From: Streptomyces sp. P9-A2
GTDB taxonomy: Bacteria; Actinomycetota; Actinomycetes; Streptomycetales; Streptomycetaceae
DNA: 64,000 nt
Assembly (NCBI RefSeq): GCF_036634175.1
Contig: NZ_JAZIFX010000001.1
Coordinates: forward strand, 2,418,001-2,482,000
Direction of reading: 5' to 3'
Notes under the pieces: model-generated
The model's database searches: none
What the model saw: only the letters and a program-made list of their open reading frames with translations
What the model was told of the DNA's origin: nothing
Translations under genes and position numbers: made by a program
Shown: positions 39,251-47,352 of the stretch, piece after piece
How positions within the stretch are numbered: the stretch's first letter is position 1
Layout: each line of letters begins with the position of its first letter

Positions 39251-39556
39251 ATGCGTTACCGGCTCACGTTCGTCACCGGAGTCGTCCTGGGTTACGTGCT
39301 GGGCACGAGGGCCGGGCGCGAGCGTTACGAGCAGTTGAGGAAGGCGGCACGGCAGTTCGCTCAGAACCCCGCCGTGCGCAACACGGCGGAGACCGCGGCC
39401 CAGCAGGGCCGGGGCATCGCGGGCCGGGCGTACCACGTGGTGAGTGACAAGGTGGGCGACCGGATGCCCGACTCGGTGGCTCAGCGGGTCCGCACCCTGC
39501 GCGAGCGCACCTCGCAGGGTGCCGGCGAGGACGACTGGGGCACGAGCAACACCTGA
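39251..39556 (+). CDS. Small YtxH-like membrane-associated protein
   Basis: 101 residues from the ATG at 39,251, with AAGGGTGG upstream; an in-frame GTG at 39,242 would add three residues. RYRLTFVTGVVLGYVLGTRA is a short N-terminal membrane segment ending in the GTRAGRERYEQLRKAARQF pattern seen in YtxH-type actinobacterial proteins. The rest is helical and polar. Function unknown; the gene is backbone and conserved in position next to the kinase as far as I recall. Confidence 0.72.
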   Translation: MRYRLTFVTGVVLGYVLGTRAGRERYEQLRKAARQFAQNPAVRNTAETAAQQGRGIAGRAYHVVSDKVGDRMPDSVAQRVRTLRERTSQGAGEDDWGTSNT

Positions 39557-39640
39557 CCGGGACACCGGTGACACCGGCGGGGAACCCTCGGCGGACCGGC
39601 CCGGCGGCACTACGTCGCCGGGTACGGCAGAATTTTGGCC

Positions 39641-41095
39641 ATGGGGATAGTCGCCGGGTTGGACAGTGCGCCCGATTTCACTCGTATCGTCGTCTGTGAC
39701 GCCGACAGCGGGACCGTGCTCAAACAGGGATATGCGCCGCACCCGGTGGACCACTCCCAGGGCACGGGCCGTCCGTCCGACGTCGATCCGCAGAACTGGC
39801 TGCTGTCGCTGGGCGAGGCGGCGGGCGGTGGACTGCTCGAGGGCGTGCAGGCCATCGGGGTCTCCGCGCAGGCGAACGCGCTGGTGCCGCTGGACTCCCA
39901 GGGCAACACCGTGCGGCCCGCCATGGTCGGTGCCGACAAACGGACCCAGGTGGCGGCTGCCGATCTGCTCGACGCGCTCGGCGGCCGTGAGGCGTGGGCG
40001 CAGGCGGTGGGCAGCGTTCCGCAGGCCGCGCACCCGGTGACGAAGCTGCGCTGGCTGGCCCGTACGGAGCCCGAGAACGCGGCGCGCACCGCCGTGCTGC
40101 TCCAGGCCCACGACTGGCTGGTGTGGCAGCTCCTGGGCCGTCCGGTGCGCCGGACCACCGACCGGGGCGGTGCGTCCGGAACCGGCTACTGGGCGGCGGC
40201 GACCGGGGGGTACCGGCCCGATCTGGTGGAGCTGGCACTCGGGCACCAGACCATGCTGCCGGAGGTGCTCGGCCCGGCCGACGCGGCCGGTGCCACGCCG
40301 GAGGGGCTGCTGATCTCCGCGGGCACCGGGGAGACGATGGCGGCGGCGTTCGGGCTCGGGATCGGGCTGGGTGACGCGGTGGTGTCGCTGGGCGCGTCCG
40401 GCTCGGTCATGGCCGTCCACCCCGAGCCGCTCTACGACCCGCACGGCATGGTCACCGCGCTGGCGGACGCCACCGGGATGCATCTGCCCGTCGTCACCAC
40501 ACTGAACGCGGTACGGGCCCTGCGCGGGACCGCGGAACTGCTCGGGCTGCCCGATCTGGAGAGCCTGTCCGACCTCGCGATGAAGTCGACGCCGGGTTCG
40601 CACGGGCTGGTGCTGCTCCCTTATCTGGAGGGCGAGCGGACACCGAATCTGCCGCACACCGCCGGGACCCTGTCGGGGCTGCGGCGGGAGTCGATGAAGG
40701 CGGAGCACCTGGCGCGGGCCGCGTTCGAAGGCATGCTGTGCGGGCTCGCGGACGCGCTGGACGTGATGCGCGGCCGGGGCGTGGAGGTCCGGCGGGTGTT
40801 CCTGCTGGGCCAGGCCGCGGAGCTGCCCGCCGTGCAGGCGGCGGCGCCCTCGCTGTTCGGGGCGCAGGTGGTGGTGCCGCAGCCCGCGGACTACGCGGCG
40901 ATCGGTGCCGCCCGGCAGGCGGCGTGGGCGCTCGGGGTGTCCCAGGGCACCCTCGACCCGCGGACGCCGCCCGTCTGGCAGAGCGCGGCGGCGCAGGTGC
41001 TGGAGCCGGGCGACGACCTGGCGGTGGGGCAGGCGATACGCCAGCAGTTCGTGTCGGTGCGCGAGCAGACCCACCCGGGGGCGTTCCGGATTTGA
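39641..41095 (+). CDS. FGGY-family carbohydrate kinase (xylulokinase-like)
   Basis: 484 residues from the ATG at 39,641. It has the N-terminal actin-like motif MGIVAGLDSAPDFTRIVVCD, a substrate loop (MVGADKRTQVAAADLLDALG), and the C-terminal SLGASGSVMAVH and VFLLGQAAELPAVQAAAP segments. The family's catalytic stretch GGGDxAA reads SAGTGETMAAAFG here, with Glu where Asp is expected, and the usual WxDxR is ADKR. It may therefore have an unusual substrate or reduced activity. A CAGAAT box 7 nt before the ATG and no ribosome site suggest a leaderless transcript. Confidence 0.8.
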   Translation: MGIVAGLDSAPDFTRIVVCDADSGTVLKQGYAPHPVDHSQGTGRPSDVDPQNWLLSLGEAAGGGLLEGVQAIGVSAQANALVPLDSQGNTVRPAMVGADKRTQVAAADLLDALGGREAWAQAVGSVPQAAHPVTKLRWLARTEPENAARTAVLLQAHDWLVWQLLGRPVRRTTDRGGASGTGYWAAATGGYRPDLVELALGHQTMLPEVLGPADAAGATPEGLLISAGTGETMAAAFGLGIGLGDAVVSLGASGSVMAVHPEPLYDPHGMVTALADATGMHLPVVTTLNAVRALRGTAELLGLPDLESLSDLAMKSTPGSHGLVLLPYLEGERTPNLPHTAGTLSGLRRESMKAEHLARAAFEGMLCGLADALDVMRGRGVEVRRVFLLGQAAELPAVQAAAPSLFGAQVVVPQPADYAAIGAARQAAWALGVSQGTLDPRTPPVWQSAAAQVLEPGDDLAVGQAIRQQFVSVREQTHPGAFRI

Positions 41096-41100
41096 CTGCT

Positions 41101-41163
41101 CCCCTCCCTGAAAGGAGAGGGGATTCCTGGCTCAGGCTGCCTCCCGGAGCGGCGCTCCGGGAG
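41101..41163 (-). mobile_element. Right-end hairpins of an IS605/IS1341-type element
   Basis: CCCCTC/GAGGGG (41,101-41,122) and CTCCCGGAGC-ggc-GCTCCGGGAG (41,141-41,163) lie over the 3' end of the tnpB remnant. The sequence around GGGGATTCCTGGCTCAG is the right-end pattern I associate with Streptomyces IS605-group elements. In intact elements this region is the source of the guide (omega) RNA. Confidence 0.55.
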
Positions 41164-41790
41164 GTCTTGTGCCCTCGACGCCAGCCGGGTCCAGACCTGC
41201 CCGGAGGAGCATCACGCGGGCGGAGTTCTTGTCCCTGGGGGAGACGGTTCCGCACTCGGTGCAGGTGTAGGTGCGTTCGGACAGACGATCCCGCCCGCCA
41301 GGTGCAGCCGCCCGTCCCTGAGGCGGAAGCCGCGCCGCGTGTAGTTCAGCGATGGGTCACTCCCGCGCCGCTTCTTGTGGCGGGGCATCCCGGCCCGCCG
41401 CTTCAGTGGCAGCCGGTTCTTGATGTCCTTGAGCGCTTTGGTGCGGGAGGCGGCGAAGTCGCGGATGGTCTGCTGCTGCGGTACCGAGGCGCCCTCGGCC
41501 AGCCACGGCGTCACCGCGCGGGCCCGCGTCAGCATCCCATCCAGCCGGGCCGGACCACACACCTCCCCCGCCGCATGAGCCTTCCTCGAGCGGACCACAC
41601 ACTCGTTCCACAGCCACCGGCATCGCCCCCACTCTCCCTCCAGCCCCACCCGGGCAGTAGCCGACACCCGCAACCGGTAGGTATACCGGGCACGCTCCAC
41701 CGCCTCCTCGCCCACCACCCGCACCCCCCTCGCCTCGGTTCCGGTCAGCCGACTCCCGGCCAACTGACCGTACGTACGAGCCACGCACAT
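41132..41790 (-). pseudogene. Decayed tnpB (IS605 OrfB) remnant
   Basis: The N-terminal part is recognisable: RYTYRLRVSATARVGLEGEW, GRCRWLWNECVVRSRKAHA, then KALKDIKNRLPLKRRAGMPR and SLNYTRRGFRLRDGRLHLAG. Soon after, the frame is lost and the sequence jumps to the C-terminal zinc-ribbon end in another frame: TYTCTECGTVSPRDKNSARV, ending LREAA. The middle, with the RuvC catalytic residues and the first CxxC, is deleted. About 215 codons remain of about 400. It cannot encode an active nuclease. Confidence 0.82.
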
Positions 41791-41855
41791 CCGCACACCC
41801 CTTCCACCACGATCACCCCCACCAGCGAACGGGGGGACGCGTGTTCGCGCTTTCT

Positions 41856-42021
41856 CCCGGCTCCGCCGGGCGGCTGTCAGGGCGCTCCGCACCCCGACGG
41901 GGTCGGGTACGGCGACGCTCCGCATCGCCGGGCATGGGATGCGACTCTCCCCCCGCAAGCGGGCGGCGCCCCACCCTGGCGTGAACGCCGGGGCCTCCTC
42001 GCACGAGACCCGGTGACCGGG
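41856..42021. repeat. Cluster of six short hairpins upstream of the ABC operon
   Basis: Perfect short stems occur at 41,856-41,870 (CCCGG), 41,891-41,903 (ACCCC), 41,911-41,929 (GGCGA), 41,952-41,963 (CCCGC), 41,978-41,989 (GGCGT) and 42,009-42,021 (CCCGGT). They lie between the tnpB remnant and the ABC genes in a 359-nt gap (41,791-42,149) with no gene. They could be the decayed left end of the IS or a structured leader. Confidence 0.5.
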
Positions 42022-42149
42022 ACGGCTGTCGGGGAGGGCGGGTGGCCCGGTGGCGCGGATTAAATCGGTTGGGGTAACGCGGGTGGAGTGTCCGACGATA
42101 GGGGCCAGGGGCAACCATTGGCTCCCGCCGACCACCCGAGAGACTCAGT

Positions 42150-43883
42150 GTGCTGATACGACTGCTTCGGACTCATCTCCGGCCGTACAAAAGACCCATC
42201 GTCCTTCTGGTGCTGCTGCAGTTCCTGCAGACCTGCGCCACGCTCTACCTTCCCACCCTCAACGCCGGCATCATCGACGACGGTGTCGTCAAGGGGGACA
42301 CCGGTTACATCCTGTCCTACGGCGCCCTGATGATCGGCATCTCGCTGGCGCAGGTCGTGTGCAACGTGTTCGCCGTGTACTACGGCGCCCGGACCGCGGC
42401 GGCGCTGGGACGGGACGTGCGGGGGGCCGTCTTCGACCGGGTGCAGTCGTTCTCCGCGCGTGAGGTCGGCCACTTCGGCGCCCCCTCGCTCATCACCCGT
42501 ACGACGAACGACGTCCAGCAGATCCAGATGCTGGCGCTGATGACGTTCACGCTGATGGTGTCGGCGCCCATCATGTGTCTGGGCGGCATCGTGATGGCAC
42601 TCGGTCTGGACGTGCCGCTGTCCGGGGTGCTGGTCGCGGTGGTACCGGTGCTGGGCGTCTCGGTGACGCTGATCGTGCGGCGGCTGCGTCCGCTGTTCAG
42701 GGCCATGCAGGAGCGGCTCGACACGGTGAACCGGGTGCTGCGCGAGCAGATCACCGGGAACCGGGTGATCCGGGCGTTCGTCCGGGACGCGTACGAGCAG
42801 CGGCGGTTCGGGAAGGCCAACGCCGAGCTGACCGAGGTGTCGCTCGGCACCGGCAATCTGCTGGCACTGATGTTCCCCGTGGTGATGACGGTGGTGAACC
42901 TGTCGTCGATCGCGGTGGTGTGGTTCGGCGCGCACCGGATCGACAGCGGGGGCATGCAGATCGGTGACCTGACCGCGTTCCTCGCCTATCTGATGCAGAT
43001 CGTCATGTCCGTGATGATGGCCACCTTCATGTTCATGATGGTCCCGCGGGCCGAGGTGTGCGCCGAGCGCATCCAGGAGGTACTGGACACCTCCTCCAGC
43101 GTCGTGCCGCCCGTCGCGCCCGTCACCGAGCTGCCCCGGCACGGCCATCTGGAGATCCGGGGTGGCGGCTTCCGCTTCCCGGGTGCCGAGGAGCCGGTGC
43201 TGAAGTCGGTCGACCTGGTGGCCCGTCCGGGGGAGGTCACCGCCGTCATCGGTTCGACCGGCAGCGGCAAGTCGACGCTGCTCGGGCTGGTCCCCCGGTT
43301 GTTCGACGCGACCGACGGCGAGGTCCTCGTGGACGGCGTGCCCGTCGCGGACCTCGATCCGGCACTGCTCGCGAGGACGGTCGGAATGGTGCCGCAGAAG
43401 CCGTACCTGTTCGCGGGGACGGTGGCGACGAACCTGCGGTACGGCCATCCGGACGCCACGGACGCCGAGTTGTGGAACGCGCTGGAGGTGGCGCAGGCCA
43501 GGGAGTTCGTCGAGCGGCTGGAGGGCGGGCTCGACGCGCCGATCGCGCAGGGCGGCACCAATGTGTCCGGCGGCCAGCGCCAGCGGCTCGCGATCGCGCG
43601 GACGCTGGTGCAGCGCCCCGAGATCTATCTCTTCGACGACTCCTTCTCCGCGCTCGACTACGCGACCGACGCGGCGCTGCGCGGGGCGCTGGCCGAGGAG
43701 ACCGCCGGGGCGACGGTGGTGATCGTCGCCCAGCGGGTGGCGACCATCCGTGACGCCGACCGGATCGTGGTCCTGGACGAGGGCCGGGTCGCCGGCACCG
43801 GCCGGCATCACGAACTGATGGCAGACAACGAGACCTACCGGGAGATCGTGCTCTCCCAGCTGACGGAAGCGGAGGCCGCCTGA
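42150..43883 (+). CDS. ABC exporter subunit, degenerate ATPase site
   Basis: 577 residues from a GTG. Six transmembrane segments (1-300) precede a nucleotide-binding domain with Walker A GSTGSGKST, Q-loop MVPQKPYLF, signature VSGGQRQR, Walker B IYLFDDSFSALD and H-loop region VIVAQRVAT. The catalytic Glu after Walker B is Asp and the switch His is Gln, so one ATP site is degenerate. This is the pattern of heterodimeric exporters (TmrAB/BmrCD type) and pairs it with the next gene, whose start overlaps this stop by 1 nt. The substrate is unknown. Confidence 0.9.
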   Translation: MLIRLLRTHLRPYKRPIVLLVLLQFLQTCATLYLPTLNAGIIDDGVVKGDTGYILSYGALMIGISLAQVVCNVFAVYYGARTAAALGRDVRGAVFDRVQSFSAREVGHFGAPSLITRTTNDVQQIQMLALMTFTLMVSAPIMCLGGIVMALGLDVPLSGVLVAVVPVLGVSVTLIVRRLRPLFRAMQERLDTVNRVLREQITGNRVIRAFVRDAYEQRRFGKANAELTEVSLGTGNLLALMFPVVMTVVNLSSIAVVWFGAHRIDSGGMQIGDLTAFLAYLMQIVMSVMMATFMFMMVPRAEVCAERIQEVLDTSSSVVPPVAPVTELPRHGHLEIRGGGFRFPGAEEPVLKSVDLVARPGEVTAVIGSTGSGKSTLLGLVPRLFDATDGEVLVDGVPVADLDPALLARTVGMVPQKPYLFAGTVATNLRYGHPDATDAELWNALEVAQAREFVERLEGGLDAPIAQGGTNVSGGQRQRLAIARTLVQRPEIYLFDDSFSALDYATDAALRGALAEETAGATVVIVAQRVATIRDADRIVVLDEGRVAGTGRHHELMADNETYREIVLSQLTEAEAA

Positions 43884-45811
43884 TGGCCGGGCCGATGGCG
43901 CGGGCCGGGGCCGGGACGGGCCCCGACCACCAGTCGCTGAACTTCAAGGCGTCCAGCAAGCGGCTCGTCGCGCGGTTCGGGCCGGAACGCCTGACCATCT
44001 ACGGGCTGCTGGCCTGTGTGGTGCTGAGCGTGGGGCTCAGTGTGATCGGGCCGAAGATCCTCGGCCGGGCGACCGACCTGGTCTTCGCGGGCATCGTCGG
44101 ACGGGACATGCCGGCCGGTGCCACCAAGGAGCAGGTGCTGGAGTCGATGCGGGAGCGCGGTGAGGGCGCTGTCGCGGACATGCTCCGCAGCACCGACTTC
44201 ACGCCGGGCGAGGGCATCGACTTCACGGCCGTGGGCAACGTCCTGCTGTTCGCGCTGGCGGTGTTCGTGGTCGCCGGTCTGCTGATGGCGGTGGCGACGC
44301 GGCTGGTGAACGGGGCCGTGAACCGCACCATGTACCGGATGCGCGAGGACGTGCAGACGAAGCTGTCGCGGCTGCCCCTGTCGTACTTCGACAAGCGGCA
44401 GCGCGGTGAGGTGCTGAGCCGGGCGACCAACGACATCGACAACCTCGGGCAGACGCTCCAGCAGACGATGGGCCAGCTGATCAACTCACTGCTGACCGTC
44501 ATCGGCGTGCTGGCGATGATGTTCTACGTGTCCTGGATCCTGGCCCTGGTCGCGCTGGTGACCGTGCCGCTGTCGTTCGTGGTCGCCACCCGCGTGGGCA
44601 AGCGGTCGCAGCCGCACTTCGTGCAGCAGTGGCGTACGACGGGCAAACTCAACGCGCACATCGAGGAGATGTACACCGGGCACACCCTGGTGAAGGTGTT
44701 CGGGCGGCAGGAGGAGTCGGCGCGGCGGTTCGCCGAGGAGAACGAGGCGCTGTACGAGGCCGGTTTCAAGGCGCAGTTCAACAGCGGTGTCATGCAGCCG
44801 CTGATGCTCTTCGTGTCGAACCTCAACTATGTGCTGGTGGCGGTCGTCGGCGGGCTGCGGGTCGCGTCGGGTTCGCTGTCCATCGGTGACGTGCAGGCGT
44901 TCATCCAGTACTCGCGGCAGTTCTCGATGCCGCTGACGCAGGTCGCCTCGATGGCGAACCTGGTGCAGTCGGGTGTCGCGTCGGCGGAGCGGGTCTTCGA
45001 ACTGCTCGACGCCGACGAGCAGTCGGCCGACGTCTCGCCGGCCGAGAAGCCGGCCGAGCTGCGCGGGCGGGTGTCGCTGGAGCGGGTGTCCTTCCGGTAC
45101 GAACCGGAGAAGCCGCTGATCGAGGACCTGTCGCTCACGGTGGAGCCGGGGCACACGGTCGCGATCGTCGGCCCGACCGGTGCGGGCAAGACGACGCTGG
45201 TGAACCTGCTGATGCGGTTCTACGAGGTGTCCGGCGGGCGCATCACGCTCGACGGCGTCGACATAGCGCGCATGTCCCGGGACGAACTGCGGGACGGGAT
45301 CGGCATGGTGCTCCAGGACACCTGGCTGTTCGGCGGCACCATCGCGGAGAACATCGCGTACGGCGCCTCGCGGAAGGTCACCCGGGAGGAGATCGAGGAG
45401 GCGGCGCGGGCGGCCCACGCCGACCGGTTCGTCCGCACCCTGCCGGACGGGTACGACACGGTGATCGACGACGAGGGCGACGGGGTGAGCGCCGGGGAGA
45501 AGCAGCTCATCACCATCGCGCGGGCGTTCCTGTCCGACCCGGTGATCCTGGTGCTGGACGAGGCGACGAGTTCCGTGGACACCCGTACCGAGGTGCTGAT
45601 CCAGAAGGGGATGGCCGAACTGGCGCACGGGCGTACGTCGTTCGTCATCGCGCACCGGCTCTCCACGATCCGGGACGCGGACACGATCCTCGTCATGGAG
45701 AACGGCTCGATCGTCGAACAGGGCTCCCACGAGAAGCTGCTGGCGGCGGGCGGGGCCTATGCCCGCCTGTACCGGGCGCAGTTCGCGCAGGCGGCGGTGG
45801 AGGTCGACTAG
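43883..45811 (+). CDS. ABC exporter subunit, canonical Walker B with altered signature
   Basis: 642 residues. Residues 50-380 hold the transmembrane domain with a long extracellular loop after the first segment. The ATPase domain has Walker A GPTGAGKTTL, signature VSAGEKQLITIARA (SAGEK instead of SGGQ), Walker B ILVLDEATSSVD with the catalytic Glu, and switch His in FVIAHRLST. The degenerate and intact sites are thus split between the two subunits, as in heterodimeric exporters. It is translationally coupled to the first gene. Confidence 0.9.
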   Translation: MAGPMARAGAGTGPDHQSLNFKASSKRLVARFGPERLTIYGLLACVVLSVGLSVIGPKILGRATDLVFAGIVGRDMPAGATKEQVLESMRERGEGAVADMLRSTDFTPGEGIDFTAVGNVLLFALAVFVVAGLLMAVATRLVNGAVNRTMYRMREDVQTKLSRLPLSYFDKRQRGEVLSRATNDIDNLGQTLQQTMGQLINSLLTVIGVLAMMFYVSWILALVALVTVPLSFVVATRVGKRSQPHFVQQWRTTGKLNAHIEEMYTGHTLVKVFGRQEESARRFAEENEALYEAGFKAQFNSGVMQPLMLFVSNLNYVLVAVVGGLRVASGSLSIGDVQAFIQYSRQFSMPLTQVASMANLVQSGVASAERVFELLDADEQSADVSPAEKPAELRGRVSLERVSFRYEPEKPLIEDLSLTVEPGHTVAIVGPTGAGKTTLVNLLMRFYEVSGGRITLDGVDIARMSRDELRDGIGMVLQDTWLFGGTIAENIAYGASRKVTREEIEEAARAAHADRFVRTLPDGYDTVIDDEGDGVSAGEKQLITIARAFLSDPVILVLDEATSSVDTRTEVLIQKGMAELAHGRTSFVIAHRLSTIRDADTILVMENGSIVEQGSHEKLLAAGGAYARLYRAQFAQAAVEVD

Positions 45812-45820
45812 GGCGTGCCG

Positions 45821-45864
45821 CGGGCCTGTCCCGGGCCTGTCCCGGGCCTGTCCCGGGCCTGTTC
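45821..45864. repeat. Four tandem 11-bp repeats
   Basis: CGGGCCTGTCC is repeated three times exactly and once as CGGGCCTGTTC, immediately after the ABC operon stop. It is non-coding and next to the terminator hairpin. It looks like slippage expansion. Confidence 0.8.
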
Positions 45865-45902
45865 AAGGGGGTCGCCCGCGGGTTTTCGCGGGTGGCCCCC
45901 TT
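45865..45902. terminator. Bidirectional terminator between ABC operon and sigma gene
   Basis: AAGGGGG-tcg-CCCGCG and CGCGGG-tgg-CCCCCTT pair around GGTTTT. It lies between two convergent genes, 53 nt after the ABC stop and 6 nt from the sigma-factor stop. Confidence 0.75.
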
Positions 45903-45907
45903 CCTGT

Positions 45908-47101
45908 TCAGTCCAGGTAGCCCCGCAGCTGGTCGGCGAAGGCGTGGTCGCGGAGTTTGCCGAGGGTCTTGGACTCGATCTGGCGTATGCGCTCGCGGGT
46001 GACGCCGAAGATGCGGCCTATCTCCTCCAGGGTGCGGGGGCGGCCGTCGGCCAGGCCGTAGCGGAGCTGGACGACCTTGCGCTCCCGCTCCCCCAGCGTC
46101 GACAGGACCGCCTCCAGGTGCTCCCTCAGCAGCAGGAACGCGGCCGACTCGACGGGGCTCGCGGCGTCGCCGTCCTCGATGAGGTCACCGAGGGCGACGT
46201 CGTCCTCCTCGCCCACCGGGGTGTGCAGGGAGATGGGCTCCTGGGCGAGCCGTAACACCTCGCCGACCCGCTCGGGGGTCAGGTCGAGATGGGCGGCGAC
46301 CTCGTCCGTGGTCGGTTCGCAGCCGCGTTCCTGGAGCATGCGGCGCTGGACGCGGACGACACGGTTGATGAGTTCGACGACGTGCACGGGGACGCGGATG
46401 GTACGGGCCTGGTCGGCCAGCGCGCGGGACATGGCCTGGCGGATCCACCAGGTGGCGTAGGTGGAGAACTTGTAGCCGCGCGCGTAGTCGAACTTCTCCA
46501 CGGCCCGGATCAGGCCGAGGTTGCCCTCCTGCACCAGGTCCAGCATGGTCAGCCCGCGGCCCACGTACCGTTTGGCGACGGAGACGACGAGCCGCAGGTT
46601 GGCCTCGATCAGCCGCCGCTTGGCCATCCGGCCCATGACGACGAGCCGGTCCAGGTCCAGAGCGAGCCTGCTGTCCAGGTCGCGGGCCAGCCGCAGCTTC
46701 TCCTCGGCGAACAGGCCGGCCTCGACGCGGCAGGCGAGTTCGACCTCCTCGGCAGCGGTGAGCAGGGGGATGCGGCCGATCTCCCGCAGGTACTGCCGGA
46801 ACAGGTCCGAGGAGGGGCTGCCGAACTCGGCACGCACCGGCGGCGGGGCCGCCTCCACCGCGTCCACCGCGTCCACGGGGCCCACGGGGTCCGCAGGGTC
46901 CGCGGGGTCCGCAGGGTCCGCGGGGTCCGCGGAACTCACGGGATTCCCCGGATCGAGTGCCGCGGACGGGGGTCCGGGCTCCGTCCGGGAAGGGTGTGCG
47001 GCCCGGCTCTGCGTGGGCACCACCACCAGGACGTCCGCGTCGGGCCGCGCACCGGCCGTACGCGCGGCGGACTGGGCGAGGGTCTGGGTCTGGGTGTGCA
47101 C
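45908..47101 (-). CDS. hrdA: Sigma-70 family factor, HrdA-like
   Basis: 397 residues from a GTG at 47,099-47,101 with CTGGAGG upstream; an ATG 65 codons further up adds only Arg/Pro-rich sequence. After a disordered start, region 1.2 reads [20 protein letters not shown], 2.1-2.4 include [36 protein letters not shown] and [20 protein letters not shown], 3.0 follows, and 4.2 has [20 protein letters not shown]. It lacks the long acidic extension of HrdB. Length and its place near dnaG match my recollection of hrdA in S. coelicolor; the gene name is by synteny. Hrd group factors other than HrdB are not essential. Confidence 0.85.
   Translation of the reverse strand: MHTQTQTLAQSAARTAGARPDADVLVVVPTQSRAAHPSRTEPGPPSAALDPGNPVSSADPADPADPADPADPVGPVDAVDAVEAAPPPVRAEFGSPSSDLFRQYLREIGRIPLLTAAEEVELACRVEAGLFAEEKLRLARDLDSRLALDLDRLVVMGRMAKRRLIEANLRLVVSVAKRYVGRGLTMLDLVQEGNLGLIRAVEKFDYARGYKFSTYATWWIRQAMSRALADQARTIRVPVHVVELINRVVRVQRRMLQERGCEPTTDEVAAHLDLTPERVGEVLRLAQEPISLHTPVGEEDDVALGDLIEDGDAASPVESAAFLLLREHLEAVLSTLGERERKVVQLRYGLADGRPRTLEEIGRIFGVTRERIRQIESKTLGKLRDHAFADQLRGYLD
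46886..46930 (-). repeat. Five in-frame 9-bp repeats in the sigma gene
   Basis: GGGGTCCGC alternates with AGGGTCCGC five times, encoding the run [12 protein letters not shown] in the disordered N-terminal region of the sigma factor. Copy number probably varies between strains without breaking the frame. Confidence 0.8.
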
Positions 47102-47352
47102 CGGGGCGACCTCCAGGATGATCGCTGCCGAGGGGGCGGCAGCGGTACTTCGAGGGCGGAGCCGGTGGCCTCGCCGCTGTCCGTCCCGTACGCGATGAGC
47201 ATGGCCGCGGGGTCCGGGACCCGTCGGGGACGGAGCGGCCGCGCTCCGAGGACTCAGGCACCGCACCCAGTGTGGGGTACGACACATCGTCCCCACGAGG
47301 GGCGTGCGACGACTTTCTGCTTCCGCGCGGTGACCCGGCGGTCACGGCCTGC

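Noticed and set aside
41212..42135. Intact 307-codon gene on the minus strand upstream of the ABC operon
   Set aside because: Only its middle is TnpB-like; the front is translated hairpin DNA and the end has shifted out of the zinc-ribbon frame. It is a pseudogene.
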